Assembly: GCA_027293245.1 (NCBI GenBank)
Contig: JAPUFZ010000118.1
Location: 1-6,788, forward strand
DNA length: 6,788 nt
From: Gammaproteobacteria bacterium
GTDB taxonomy: Bacteria > Pseudomonadota > Gammaproteobacteria > GCA-001735895
Reading direction: 5' to 3'
In this document: piece by piece, positions 1-6,457 of the stretch
Position numbering within the stretch: position 1 is the first letter of the stretch
How the letters are laid out: every line of letters starts with the position of its first letter
Translations under genes and position numbers: made by a program
The notes under the pieces: model-generated
Database searches by the model: none
What the model was told of the DNA's origin: nothing
What the model saw: only the letters and a program-made list of their open reading frames with translations

Positions 1-152
1 ACAACAGTGTATCGGACGGGGTAATCAAAGGTTGTAGCATTTCCAGGGCTGCCCGGTGGAAAAGGCATAAATGTTTCCATCATGATGATACCGATGGCTT
101 CACCATAGGTTGTTTGACCTTGTACGGCCGTATAAATTTTACCCTTGCCCAT
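1..152 (-). CDS. Asp/Glu racemase superfamily protein, N-terminal part (runs off left edge)
   Basis: Only the first 50 codons are in the window; the gene continues beyond position 1. The start is the ATG at 152-150, with a weak GGAA about 10 nt upstream. The visible protein begins MGKGKIYTAVQ and contains GEAIGIIMMETFMPFPPGSP followed by GNATTFDYPVRY. This fits the pattern I know from the N-terminus of Asp/Glu/hydantoin racemase-type proteins (roughly IGIIMLDTxFPRxPGDxGNxxTFxFPVxY). The superfamily includes amino acid racemases, maleate cis-trans isomerases and arylmalonate decarboxylases, and uses a pair of cysteines, or variants of it, that would lie beyond the window. It begins 38 bp after the aminotransferase stop on the same strand, so it is probably the fourth gene of the operon. 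In this setting it could racemise or isomerise an amino acid or dicarboxylate intermediate, but that is inference. Family assignment is moderately sure; activity is unknown. Confidence 0.65.
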   Translation of the reverse strand, partial: MGKGKIYTAVQGQTTYGEAIGIIMMETFMPFPPGSPGNATTFDYPVRYTV

Positions 153-190
153 TATCTGTATTCCAGCGCTGGGCGGAGGCACATATCCGA

Positions 191-1507
191 TTATGCCTGG
201 TTAAACTCTCTGCAAGCGATATCAAGACCACGTAGTGAGTCCTCAAGATCCTCTGCAGTGTGCACAGTCGATACAAACCGACGTACGCCCGGTAGTACAT
301 ATTGTCCTTGTTTCATTAACAGCGTATCGAGCCTGCGCATCGCTTCCTGGTCGCTGGCGAGCATATCGGCCTGGTTGCGGGGAGTTTTAGCCATGAACAG
401 GATTTGCCATAGTGAACCAGTATGTTGGGTGATTGCCGGGATAGCGTGTTGCTCCAGTATCTTTTGACTCTCACGACATAAATCGGTAGCGAAGCCATTC
501 ATCCGCTCGTAGACACCGGGCTTGCTGAGTTCATCGAGCAATGCCATTGTGGCTGCAGCGGCAACCGGGTTGCCGTGAAGAGTGCCATTCATATAACTGT
601 AACCAGCCTGGCCTTTTAGATTCGGGTCAGATAATCCAATCACCTCCGCACGACCGGCGATACAGGACAAGGGTCCGCCGCCGCCGATGACTTTTCCATG
701 GGTCGAAAGGTCAGGTTTGACGTCGTACCATTGTTGAGCCCCGCCGTAGCCGAGGCGAAAACCGGTAACGACTTCGTCGAGCACAAATAATATGTCGTAC
801 TCATCGCAAATTTGACGTATACCCTGCAAAAATTCAGGGTCAGCGGGAATAATACGTTGTACTGCTTCGGCAATAATTGCTGCGATATCAGCGTGGTGCT
901 CAGCAACCACCTTGCGCAATGTTTCAAGATCGTTATAGGGGCAGACCAGCATGGTCGAAACGGTTGCTTGCGGCTGCCCGTAAGAGTCGGCTTTGCCTTG
1001 CGGGTAATCACCGGTTTGCTGCGGGAAAGTAGAGACAATCGCATAATCGTGGTTACCGTGGTAGGCGCCTTCGAATTTCAATATTTTGTCACGGCCGGTA
1101 AACGCACGTGCCAGACGCATCGCGTAAGCGGTCGCTTCCGAGCCGGTGGTCGCATAGGCTATTTTTTCTGCGCAGGGAATGTCTTGCACCAGACGTTCGG
1201 CAAGATGTATGGCGGCATCGTTCAGCGAACCAAACATGTGCGAGCCCCGATCGAATTGCGCCTTTGAAGCCTCGACTACCGATGGATGGCTATGCCCCAG
1301 AATAAGTGCCCCGGCACCACCGACGTAATCGATGTATTCTTTGCCGTCCACGTCCCACATTCGCGAGCCTTTGCCATGTGAATAAATCAGGCGAATATCC
1401 CTGGCAAGCGAATAACTGCCCAGCCCGGCACCAGGTAATACCCGGTCGGCAATTTCAAATAATGCCTGTTGGGAGTTCGAATCAGTCTCCATTGCGATTG
1501 ATGACAT
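191..1507 (-). CDS. Class III PLP-dependent aminotransferase, glutamate-1-semialdehyde aminomutase-like
   Basis: This 438-residue protein has the normal length for fold-type I class III aminotransferases. Visible landmarks are an N-terminal LPGAGLGSYS (residues 24-33, the position of the PGGxNSP region of HemL-like enzymes), WDVDGKEYIDY (51-61), the phosphate-binding TGSEA (121-125), EGAYHG (146-151), LDEV with the PLP-pyridine Asp at 244, the Schiff-base Lys272 in STHGKVIGGGG, and NGTLHGNP (307-314). The cofactor residues are intact, so it should be active in the cytoplasm. It is HemL-like in sequence, but its setting among catabolic genes and its altered motifs (LHGNP where I expect LSGNP) argue against haem synthesis. 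It more likely transaminates an amino acid, possibly a beta- or gamma-amino acid, released by the neighbouring demethylating enzymes. The ATG at 1507 follows GGGAG (1517-1521) by 9 nt. The Rieske gene stops only 16 bp upstream, so the two are co-transcribed. Substrate unknown. Confidence 0.9.
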   Translation of the reverse strand: MSSIAMETDSNSQQALFEIADRVLPGAGLGSYSLARDIRLIYSHGKGSRMWDVDGKEYIDYVGGAGALILGHSHPSVVEASKAQFDRGSHMFGSLNDAAIHLAERLVQDIPCAEKIAYATTGSEATAYAMRLARAFTGRDKILKFEGAYHGNHDYAIVSTFPQQTGDYPQGKADSYGQPQATVSTMLVCPYNDLETLRKVVAEHHADIAAIIAEAVQRIIPADPEFLQGIRQICDEYDILFVLDEVVTGFRLGYGGAQQWYDVKPDLSTHGKVIGGGGPLSCIAGRAEVIGLSDPNLKGQAGYSYMNGTLHGNPVAAAATMALLDELSKPGVYERMNGFATDLCRESQKILEQHAIPAITQHTGSLWQILFMAKTPRNQADMLASDQEAMRRLDTLLMKQGQYVLPGVRRFVSTVHTAEDLEDSLRGLDIACREFNQA

Positions 1508-1523
1508 GAGTGTATTCTCCCGC

Positions 1524-2621
1524 TTAACTAACAGCTTCTTTTAGCCATTGATGAATTTTATGAATGGGTAACTCGTTGTCGATGCCACCGTTGGGATCGA
1601 CGATTAACGGGCCGGGCTTGTAACCGCGTGATTGCAGCCCACGCTGGACCTGTTTGACGATATCGAGGTCTTCTTGGAAAGTGGTTCCACGGTCATTGTC
1701 GATTACGTCTTGCAATACTCTGTCGACCTCTCCGTTATCTGAATAAAATGTTCTGCTTACCCTGACATCATCGACTGCGAGGGGCCTCCAGGAAAAACTA
1801 TTAACCACCCCGCCGGGGTAAAACTGGATCGATGAGGCTGGCCACAAGTAAAAGCTGCCATAATCGGAGCCACTCACATCGTACCAGGCTTGTTCGCTTT
1901 GTGTGGCGCGTGATGTGTGATGCAGTGCCTTGATATCGCCATAAGGTGCTATTGTATAAGTATCAGGGTCAATAATGCCTTTTGCGAATGCGCCATGGCA
2001 GGTTTTGCAGTGATAACATTCGTTGTAGTTTTCAACTGCGGTTAGCCAGTTGCAACCTTCGTCTGCTTCATAGTGATGCGCATACTTGCGTCGTTCCACG
2101 GTAGGGCATAACTTCAGCATTTCCTTACGAATGCCCGGGTAGGTTTCGTCCATGCTTTTACAATCAGGATCCATATTGATAAATATAAAGCCGAGAAAAT
2201 TTTCCACCTGAATTCGGGTCAGACAAATAGCGGATAAGTCAAATCCCGGAACGTTTTGGGAATTTGGCGCTGCCTTGAGTTGCCCTTGCAGGTTGTACGA
2301 CCAGCGGTGATAAGGACAAACCAGCAATTTTTTGTTACCACTGCCTTCGACGAGTTTATGGCCACGATGTTGGCAGACATTGTAAAAGGCCTTTATTTCC
2401 CCACCCTGACTGCAAGTAAGAACAATATCCTGATCAAAAACTGTGTGGGTCAGAAAATCACCCGGTTTACTCAATTGGCTACTGTGGCAGGTGAGCAGCC
2501 AGTTCTTATAAATTACTTTTTCAAGTATCTGCTTGAACAGATCATGATCGATGAAATACTTTGCATCGAGCCCTACAATTTGTTCCCCATCTGCGACAGC
2601 TTTTAAATCAGTATTCGTCAT
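1524..2621 (-). CDS. Rieske [2Fe-2S] non-heme iron oxygenase alpha subunit (quaternary-amine demethylase type)
   Basis: The protein is 365 residues from the chosen start. The N-terminal Rieske domain shows CQHRGH and CPYHRW, giving cluster ligands Cys83, His85, Cys102 and His105. The C-terminal catalytic domain has NYNECYHCKTCH, which fits the (D/E)-x2-H-x4-H iron site with Glu201, His204 and His209; Asp318 in FQEDLDIV is the probable third iron ligand. The following VQRGLQSRGYKPGPL (from about residue 325) is typical of enzymes attacking betaines and related amines, such as glycine betaine or stachydrine demethylases. The expected chemistry is O2-dependent hydroxylation of an N-methyl group with release of formaldehyde, which needs a separate reductase not seen here. 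The start ATG at 2621 has GGGAGG (2631-2636) 9 nt upstream. A longer in-frame ATG at 2660 lies deeper in the regulator gene and lacks this support. The start overlaps the end of the regulator gene by 14 bp, suggesting translational coupling. Substrate not determinable. Confidence 0.92.
   Translation of the reverse strand: MTNTDLKAVADGEQIVGLDAKYFIDHDLFKQILEKVIYKNWLLTCHSSQLSKPGDFLTHTVFDQDIVLTCSQGGEIKAFYNVCQHRGHKLVEGSGNKKLLVCPYHRWSYNLQGQLKAAPNSQNVPGFDLSAICLTRIQVENFLGFIFINMDPDCKSMDETYPGIRKEMLKLCPTVERRKYAHHYEADEGCNWLTAVENYNECYHCKTCHGAFAKGIIDPDTYTIAPYGDIKALHHTSRATQSEQAWYDVSGSDYGSFYLWPASSIQFYPGGVVNSFSWRPLAVDDVRVSRTFYSDNGEVDRVLQDVIDNDRGTTFQEDLDIVKQVQRGLQSRGYKPGPLIVDPNGGIDNELPIHKIHQWLKEAVS
2608..2621 (-). 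other. 14-bp gene overlap: regulator stop / oxygenase start
   Basis: On the minus strand the sequence ATGACGAATACTGA holds the oxygenase ATG (2621-2619) and, in another frame, the regulator TGA stop (2610-2608). The oxygenase ribosome binding site GGGAGG (2636-2631) lies inside the regulator coding sequence. Such overlaps usually mean co-transcription and translational coupling. Confidence 0.8.
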
Positions 2622-3519
2622 AGATATTGGCCTCCCACCGGGCTGCGTGAAATGCTTCAACCGACTGCTTGGCCTGATCTCCTCCGCGTACGACCAATAA
2701 CGCGCATAGTGTTTCTAGCAATGCGGTAACGGCTGTATTGGAGTGAAAGAATTGTGGTGTGTGCGTTGGTGATACTAGCCCCAGGTCGGCTTCGCGACAC
2801 AATGCGGCTGCATTACTATCGGTAACACCGATTATCTTTGCGCCAACCTTTTTCGCTTGACCAACCGCATTTAGCGTATCGCGCCGGTAAGGCTGGAACG
2901 TCATCGCCAGCAGGCAGTCATTTTCATCCATGCGAATGATGTCATCCGATGGCAAGCTGCCGTGGCGTGGAGTTAGCACAAAATGATCAAAACCCATGCG
3001 AGCGACATACCAGAAATTATAAGCCAATGGATAGGCTAGCCCGAGCCCGAGCACAAAAACCCGCTTAGCCTTGATCATCCACTCTACAGCCTGGTTCAGA
3101 TCATCGATGGATTGTTGTGCAAACATTTTCTCGGTGTTCTCGAGACAGGCTTCAGCCATGCTGCCGAAAATAGCATTACTGCCCCCTTTCCTGTCCATTT
3201 CCTGTAGCCAGCGCACCCGGTCGGGTGAGCTGCCGCTGCCACCGCGTACGAAATCACGAAAACGCTCACGCATCGCATCGTAACCCTCGAAACCCAGGTA
3301 ACGCGCGAGACGTACGAAGCTATTCGGTTGCACCTCGGCATTGGCTGAAAGTGTGCGCATCGACTGTAATCCGACTTCGTGCGGATGGTCGATGATGTAG
3401 CGGGCACAAATTTGCAGTTGCCCGGGTAAGTCGTCAAAAGCGGCAAGCAGACCTTCGATCACTTCTTCTTGTGACCGTGGTGGTTTACTCGCAATGATGT
3501 TCAATTTCGGCTGCAACAT
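2608..3519 (-). CDS. RpiR/MurR family transcriptional regulator (HTH + SIS domain)
   Basis: This 303-residue protein has the usual RpiR-family layout. The N-terminal winged HTH_6 domain covers about residues 18-92, with the helix-turn-helix around MRTLSANAEVQPNSFVRLAR (54-73) and LGFEGYDAMRERFR after it. A SIS (sugar isomerase) domain follows at about 140-275, with VFVLGLGLAYPLAYNF, DCLLAMTFQPYRRDTL and AKIIGVTDSNAAAL. Known SIS domains in this family bind phosphosugars, but RpiR members also control amino acid and amine catabolism, so the ligand here may be an intermediate of the neighbouring pathway (inference). It is the first gene of the minus-strand operon and faces the divergent flavoprotein gene, a usual position for a local regulator that also controls itself. 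The ATG at 3519 has no good Shine-Dalgarno sequence; no better internal start is seen before the HTH. The gene end overlaps the Rieske start. Confidence 0.93.
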   Translation of the reverse strand: MLQPKLNIIASKPPRSQEEVIEGLLAAFDDLPGQLQICARYIIDHPHEVGLQSMRTLSANAEVQPNSFVRLARYLGFEGYDAMRERFRDFVRGGSGSSPDRVRWLQEMDRKGGSNAIFGSMAEACLENTEKMFAQQSIDDLNQAVEWMIKAKRVFVLGLGLAYPLAYNFWYVARMGFDHFVLTPRHGSLPSDDIIRMDENDCLLAMTFQPYRRDTLNAVGQAKKVGAKIIGVTDSNAAALCREADLGLVSPTHTPQFFHSNTAVTALLETLCALLVVRGGDQAKQSVEAFHAARWEANIYDEY

Positions 3520-3526
3520 TTATGGG

Positions 3527-3563
3527 ACACTTGTACGCTTGATTTATTTTATGGTGCAAGTGT
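3527..3563. promoter_or_regulatory. Inverted repeat in divergent promoter region, candidate operator
   Basis: ACACTTGTAC (3527-3536) and GTGCAAGTGT (3554-3563) are inverted copies matching at 9 of 10 positions, separated by 17 bp, with centres 27 bp apart. They sit between the regulator ATG (3519) and the flavoprotein ATG (3612), a natural place for a site bound by the RpiR-type regulator. Binding is inferred; no published consensus is being matched. Confidence 0.5.
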
Positions 3564-3568
3564 ATCAT
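3539..3568 (+). promoter_or_regulatory. Candidate sigma-70 promoter for the flavoprotein gene
   Basis: TTGATT (3539-3544) and TATCAT (3563-3568) resemble -35 and -10 boxes with an 18-bp spacer, about 44 bp ahead of the ATG at 3612. The second arm of the inverted repeat lies in the spacer, so a bound repressor would block polymerase. The -35 match is modest. Confidence 0.4.
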
Positions 3569-3569
3569 A
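3564..3569 (-). promoter_or_regulatory. Candidate -10 element for the minus-strand operon
   Basis: TATGAT reads on the minus strand at 3569-3564, a 5 of 6 match to the sigma-70 -10 consensus, about 45 bp ahead of the regulator ATG. It almost exactly overlaps the plus-strand candidate TATCAT inside the 9-bp palindrome GTATCATAC (3562-3570), so the two promoters would compete. No good -35 was found at 16-18 bp. Confidence 0.3.
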
Positions 3570-3599
3570 CGCCCATCTTCCAGATCAATAAGATCTTAC

Positions 3600-3603
3600 G
3601 GAG
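3600..3603 (+). promoter_or_regulatory. Ribosome binding site deciding the flavoprotein start
   Basis: GGAG lies 8 nt before the ATG at 3612. An ATG at 3608 is in another frame and too close to this site, so 3612 is preferred; the protein then begins MQSSAKIIIIGGG, just before the FAD-binding fold, as expected for the family. Confidence 0.7.
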
Positions 3604-3611
3604 TCAGATGA

Positions 3612-6041
3612 ATGCAATCCAGTGCGAAAATCATCATTATCGGTGGGGGGGTGATGGGCTGTTCGCTCATCTATCACTTGTGCAAACAAGGCCATACCGA
3701 TGTCGTGCTGTTAGAGAAAGGGGAGCTAACCAGCGGTTCCACCTGGCATGCCGCGGGCCAGATCACGCACTCGGTCAGTCACTACAGCCTTGCCAGGATG
3801 GCCGCCTATGGTACCGAGCTCTATCCCCGCCTGGAGGATGAAACGGGGCAGTCCTGTAGCTGGCATGGAATCGGTAGCTTGCGGATCGCCTACACTCAGG
3901 ATGAAGTTGACTGGATCAAATACACACTGTCGGTTGGCAAGGGTCTGGGTCATGAAATGGAAATCGTTTATCCTGAACGAATCGCCGAACTACATCCGTT
4001 TTACAATCTCGATGGCGTAAAAGCGGCGCTTTACACCCCGCATGATGGCCATGTCGACCCGGCCGGTGTTGCGTTTGCCCTGGCCAAGGGTGCACGAATG
4101 ATGGGGGGAAGCGTGATTCGGCAAAATCGGGTGACTGGAATAAGCCGCGAGGGGGGTGGTTTTATTGTGCACACCGAGCAGGGCGATATCGAAGCAGCGA
4201 TGGTGGTTAACGCGGGCGGTACCTTTGCCCGTCAAATCGGTGAATGGCTGGGTCTCGATTTACCCATTGCCAACATGCTACATCATTACCTGATTACTGA
4301 TACGGTGCCCGAATTCGTAGAGCTGGAAAATGAGTTGCCGGTTATTCGAGATGATTCGCAAGTCTCGGGCTATATCCGCATGGAGCAAAATTCCGGATTG
4401 ATTGGAATATATGAAAAAGCCAATGTAACCTCGGTCTGGGACGACGGTACCCCCTGGGAGTCTGAAAACGAGTTGTTCGAACCGGATTACGACCGCATTA
4501 TGCCGTGGCTTGAAAATGCGCTTGAGCGCATGCCGATCCTTGCCGACAGGGGTATCAAGAGCGTGGTTCATGGTGCGATTACCCATCCCCCCGATGGCAA
4601 TATGTTGCTCGGACCATCCGGGTTGAAAAATTTCTGGCTTTGTTGTGGTTCACAGGTGGGGATCGCCTGGGGTCCGGGAGCGGGTAAGTACCTGGCACAG
4701 TGGATGATAAACGGCGCTGCCGATGTATCGATGCGTAGTTTCGACCCACGCCGTTTCGGCGCACGCATGGACGATGAGTATAGAATCGAAAAAGCCAAAG
4801 AGGATTATTTGTTACGGCACGAGATACCCTATCCTCACCTTGACCGGCCGCGTCTGCGGCCATCGCATTCGAAGCGATCACCGCTATATGCGCTGCTAAA
4901 GGAGAAGGGGGCCGTGTACGAAGATATCTATGGCTGGGAACGCCCCTTTTGGTATGCCGTCGATGGTGTCGATCAGAAGCACATTGAAAGTTTTCGTCGT
5001 AGCGCCCTATTCGACATCGTCGGTAACGAAGTGCGAGGCATGCGCGCCCATGCCGGAATCGCGGATCTTACCGCCTTTTCCAAAATAGAGATTTCAGGGG
5101 TCGGAGCGGAAAGTTATCTTGATCGGGTTCAGTCGAACAAGGTGCCTCAGAATACAGGTAGTATTACGCTGACCTATCTTATGATGAATAATGGTCGTAT
5201 TGAGGGTGAAGCTACCATCGTCAAGCTTGGCGAAAATCACTACTACCTGGTCTATGCAGCAGTTCGTGAAGAAGCTTTGCTGAACTGGATGCAAGAAGAA
5301 GTTCAGACAGACGAATCGGTTGATTTTAAAAATGTTTCTGAAGACTACGGCGTGATTATGCTTGCGGGCCCGGCTTCGAGAAAAATTCTGGCCGAATGCA
5401 CTGGTGCAGATCTCGATAACAGGAGTTTCCGCTGGCTTTCTGTGCAGCATATTGCGATTGCTGGCGTCGCCAATGTGCGTGCATTGCGGGTTACCTATAC
5501 CGGAGAGCTGGGTTGGGAATTGCACGTACCCATGGCGAGCATGCTCGAAGTCTACAACGCATTGATGTCGACTTCGCTAAGCGCCAATATTGTTCATATT
5601 GGCTCGGCCACACTGAACTCGGTACGAATGGAAAAAGCTTATCGATCCGGGCAAGAAATCACCAATGAAGTGACCATTAGCGAAGCCAATGTAACGCGAT
5701 TTTCACGCGACTCTGGATTCCAGGGGTCTGAGAAAACGCTTGAGCCGACGAGTCGATGGGTACTTGCCTATCTACAGTTGGACGAACCCGCTACTGGTGC
5801 GGTGTTTTGTGATCCGCTAGGGTCAGAGTCGGTCTGGCACAAAGGGGTTTCAGCTGGGCAAATTTCATCGGGAGGATATGGTTATGATCAAGGTAAATAC
5901 CTGGCCTTTGCTTATATCACACCAGGATTGAACTATCCGGGAACCGAGCTTGAAGTACTGGTGATGGGCGAATTGAGGCGGGCGGTAATTGTCGAGCAAT
6001 GTGTGTATGACCCGCAAAATTTACTGCCAAGATCTGATTAA
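3612..6041 (+). CDS. Dimethylglycine/sarcosine dehydrogenase-like flavoprotein (DAO + GcvT-like folate domains)
   Basis: This 809-residue protein has the full-length architecture of the dimethylglycine/sarcosine dehydrogenase family. The N-terminal DAO-type FAD fold opens with IIIIGGGVMG (GxGxxG at Gly11, Gly13, Gly16). SGSTWHAAG (41-49) is the motif whose His (here His46) binds FAD covalently in mitochondrial dimethylglycine dehydrogenase. GSQVGIAWGPGAGKYLAQWM (346-365) ends the FAD domain, and a linker (FAO_M) domain spans about 372-425. The rest is a GcvT-like aminomethyltransferase fold: N-terminal part about 430-700 with VTYTGELGWELHVP (627-640) and VRMEKAYRSGQEITNE (671-686), C-terminal part about 715-800 with SSGGYGYDQGKYLAFAYI. 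Family enzymes oxidise an N-methyl group and transfer the one-carbon unit to tetrahydrofolate as methylene-THF. The protein lacks a signal peptide and should be cytoplasmic. It is divergent from the Rieske operon and probably works in the same pathway. The substrate could be dimethylglycine, sarcosine or another N-methyl amino acid. Confidence 0.93.
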   Translation: MQSSAKIIIIGGGVMGCSLIYHLCKQGHTDVVLLEKGELTSGSTWHAAGQITHSVSHYSLARMAAYGTELYPRLEDETGQSCSWHGIGSLRIAYTQDEVDWIKYTLSVGKGLGHEMEIVYPERIAELHPFYNLDGVKAALYTPHDGHVDPAGVAFALAKGARMMGGSVIRQNRVTGISREGGGFIVHTEQGDIEAAMVVNAGGTFARQIGEWLGLDLPIANMLHHYLITDTVPEFVELENELPVIRDDSQVSGYIRMEQNSGLIGIYEKANVTSVWDDGTPWESENELFEPDYDRIMPWLENALERMPILADRGIKSVVHGAITHPPDGNMLLGPSGLKNFWLCCGSQVGIAWGPGAGKYLAQWMINGAADVSMRSFDPRRFGARMDDEYRIEKAKEDYLLRHEIPYPHLDRPRLRPSHSKRSPLYALLKEKGAVYEDIYGWERPFWYAVDGVDQKHIESFRRSALFDIVGNEVRGMRAHAGIADLTAFSKIEISGVGAESYLDRVQSNKVPQNTGSITLTYLMMNNGRIEGEATIVKLGENHYYLVYAAVREEALLNWMQEEVQTDESVDFKNVSEDYGVIMLAGPASRKILAECTGADLDNRSFRWLSVQHIAIAGVANVRALRVTYTGELGWELHVPMASMLEVYNALMSTSLSANIVHIGSATLNSVRMEKAYRSGQEITNEVTISEANVTRFSRDSGFQGSEKTLEPTSRWVLAYLQLDEPATGAVFCDPLGSESVWHKGVSAGQISSGGYGYDQGKYLAFAYITPGLNYPGTELEVLVMGELRRAVIVEQCVYDPQNLLPRSD

Positions 6042-6253
6042 TAGAAAAAATTAAATAACATGACTACCTAATATTTAGAATCAGGTCTTGCAAATCGCAA
6101 AGCAAGGCTGGGCGCCGAGTATATACTGCATTGAGGGTAGGGCTTCACCTAGTAGGAGATTTGTAGGGGACAGTTATGCACGGTTATGCATTGTAGTGAA
6201 AAATAGCGCAACGGGTGTACAAGTAAGTTATTGATTAATATACGTTAATGGAA
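6042..6253. other. AT-rich intergenic stretch without a gene
   Basis: No open reading frame with a credible start and no RNA gene was recognised here. No clear intrinsic terminator follows the flavoprotein stop: the short palindrome CTAATATTTAG and the CTTGC/GCAAG pair near 6085-6110 lack a T-run. The only structured element is a repeated octamer, listed separately. Confidence 0.5.
6173..6190. repeat. Direct repeat of GTTATGCA, 10-bp period
   Basis: GTTATGCA occurs at 6173-6180 and 6183-6190, exactly one helical turn apart, about 64-81 bp left of the dyad at 6254-6280. Short direct repeats at this distance from a core site are typical of integrase arm-type or accessory-protein sites, but two octamers may also be chance. 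Confidence 0.4.
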
Positions 6254-6280
6254 ACCCCACCATACTCATAATGATGGGGT
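6254..6280. other. 27-bp dyad at the tRNA anticodon region, candidate integrase core site
   Basis: ACCCCACCAT (6254-6263) and ATGATGGGGT (6271-6280) are inverted repeats with 9 of 10 pairs, around a 7-bp centre ACTCATA (6264-6270). Known tRNA-targeting tyrosine recombinases often use the anticodon arm this way, with core-binding sites flanking a 7-bp crossover region. Here the right arm is tRNA-Met sequence and the left arm is not, which fits a recombinant junction. No integrase gene is in the window. Confidence 0.45.
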
Positions 6281-6309
6281 CCCCTGTTCGAGTCAGGGCA
6301 TAGCCACCA
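6264..6309 (+). pseudogene. 3' portion of elongator tRNA-Met (CAT), 5' half missing
   Basis: The segment reads as the second half of a tRNA. The anticodon loop CTCATAA (6265-6271) has anticodon CAT at 6267-6269. Then come the 3' anticodon stem TGATG, variable region GGGTC, T arm CCCTG-TTCGAGT-CAGGG (6282-6298, perfect stem), acceptor 3' strand CATAGCC (6299-6305), discriminator A and encoded CCA (6307-6309). From memory, E. coli elongator tRNA-Met has the same ACTCATAATGATGGGGTC stretch and ends TAGCCACCA. Upstream there is no D arm and no GGCTATG acceptor strand; the bases before 6264 cannot form the normal anticodon stem. It is therefore a tRNA fragment, not a working tRNA, and probably a displaced tRNA end left by integration or a duplication. 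Confidence 0.8.
6286..6309 (+). repeat. tRNA-Met 3'-tail direct repeat, copy 1
   Basis: These 24 bp, from the last base of the 5' T-stem strand through CCA, recur exactly at 6458-6481 in the same orientation, a period of 172 bp. Flanking bases differ on both sides, so the shared unit ends precisely at the tRNA CCA end. Confidence 0.95.
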
Positions 6310-6440
6310 TTTTTGGCCTGCTGCGCGTCGCGATTGCGGCATTGGATTCCGGCGCAAGCCGCTCCCGTACCCGCTTGTACTGTTCGCGTCATTGCGCCAA
6401 AATCCGCCTTGCACTCACGACGCTCGCGACGGCCAAAAAT
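6309..6440. repeat. Long imperfect palindrome (about 130 bp) between the tRNA-tail repeats
   Basis: The outer arms ATTTTTGGCC (6309-6318) and GGCCAAAAAT (6431-6440) are perfect inverted repeats. Inside, GCGTCG (6325-6330) pairs with CGACGC (6418-6423), GGATT (6344-6348) with AATCC (6401-6405), and GGCGCAA (6351-6357) with TTGCGCC (6392-6398), leaving a central 34-nt part. As RNA or single-stranded DNA this would form a long interrupted hairpin. It is GC-rich, unlike the AT-rich sequence to its left. It could be a small palindromic repeat element, a processing or termination structure behind a tRNA, or a non-autonomous mobile element. I do not recognise the family. Confidence 0.75.
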
Positions 6441-6457
6441 TTCAGTAACTTATCAGC

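Noticed and set aside
114..1267. Plus-strand open frames opposite the aminotransferase gene (for example 114-467 and 812-1267)
   Set aside because: They are antisense to a gene with clear family motifs and have no recognisable protein features.
2622..2660. Longer start for the Rieske oxygenase at ATG 2660
   Set aside because: It would place 13 extra residues inside the regulator gene, while the ATG at 2621 has GGGAGG at a good distance and gives the normal family N-terminus.
3494..3841. Plus-strand frame of 115 codons crossing the divergent promoter
   Set aside because: It starts inside the regulator gene and overlaps the conserved FAD-binding start of the flavoprotein in another frame.
6042..6115. 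Intrinsic terminator after the flavoprotein gene
   Set aside because: The short inverted repeats there are weak and none is followed by a run of T residues.
6220..6309. A complete tRNA-Met gene
   Set aside because: No D arm, no 5' acceptor strand GGCTATG and no proper 5' anticodon stem are found upstream; only the part from the anticodon loop onward is present.
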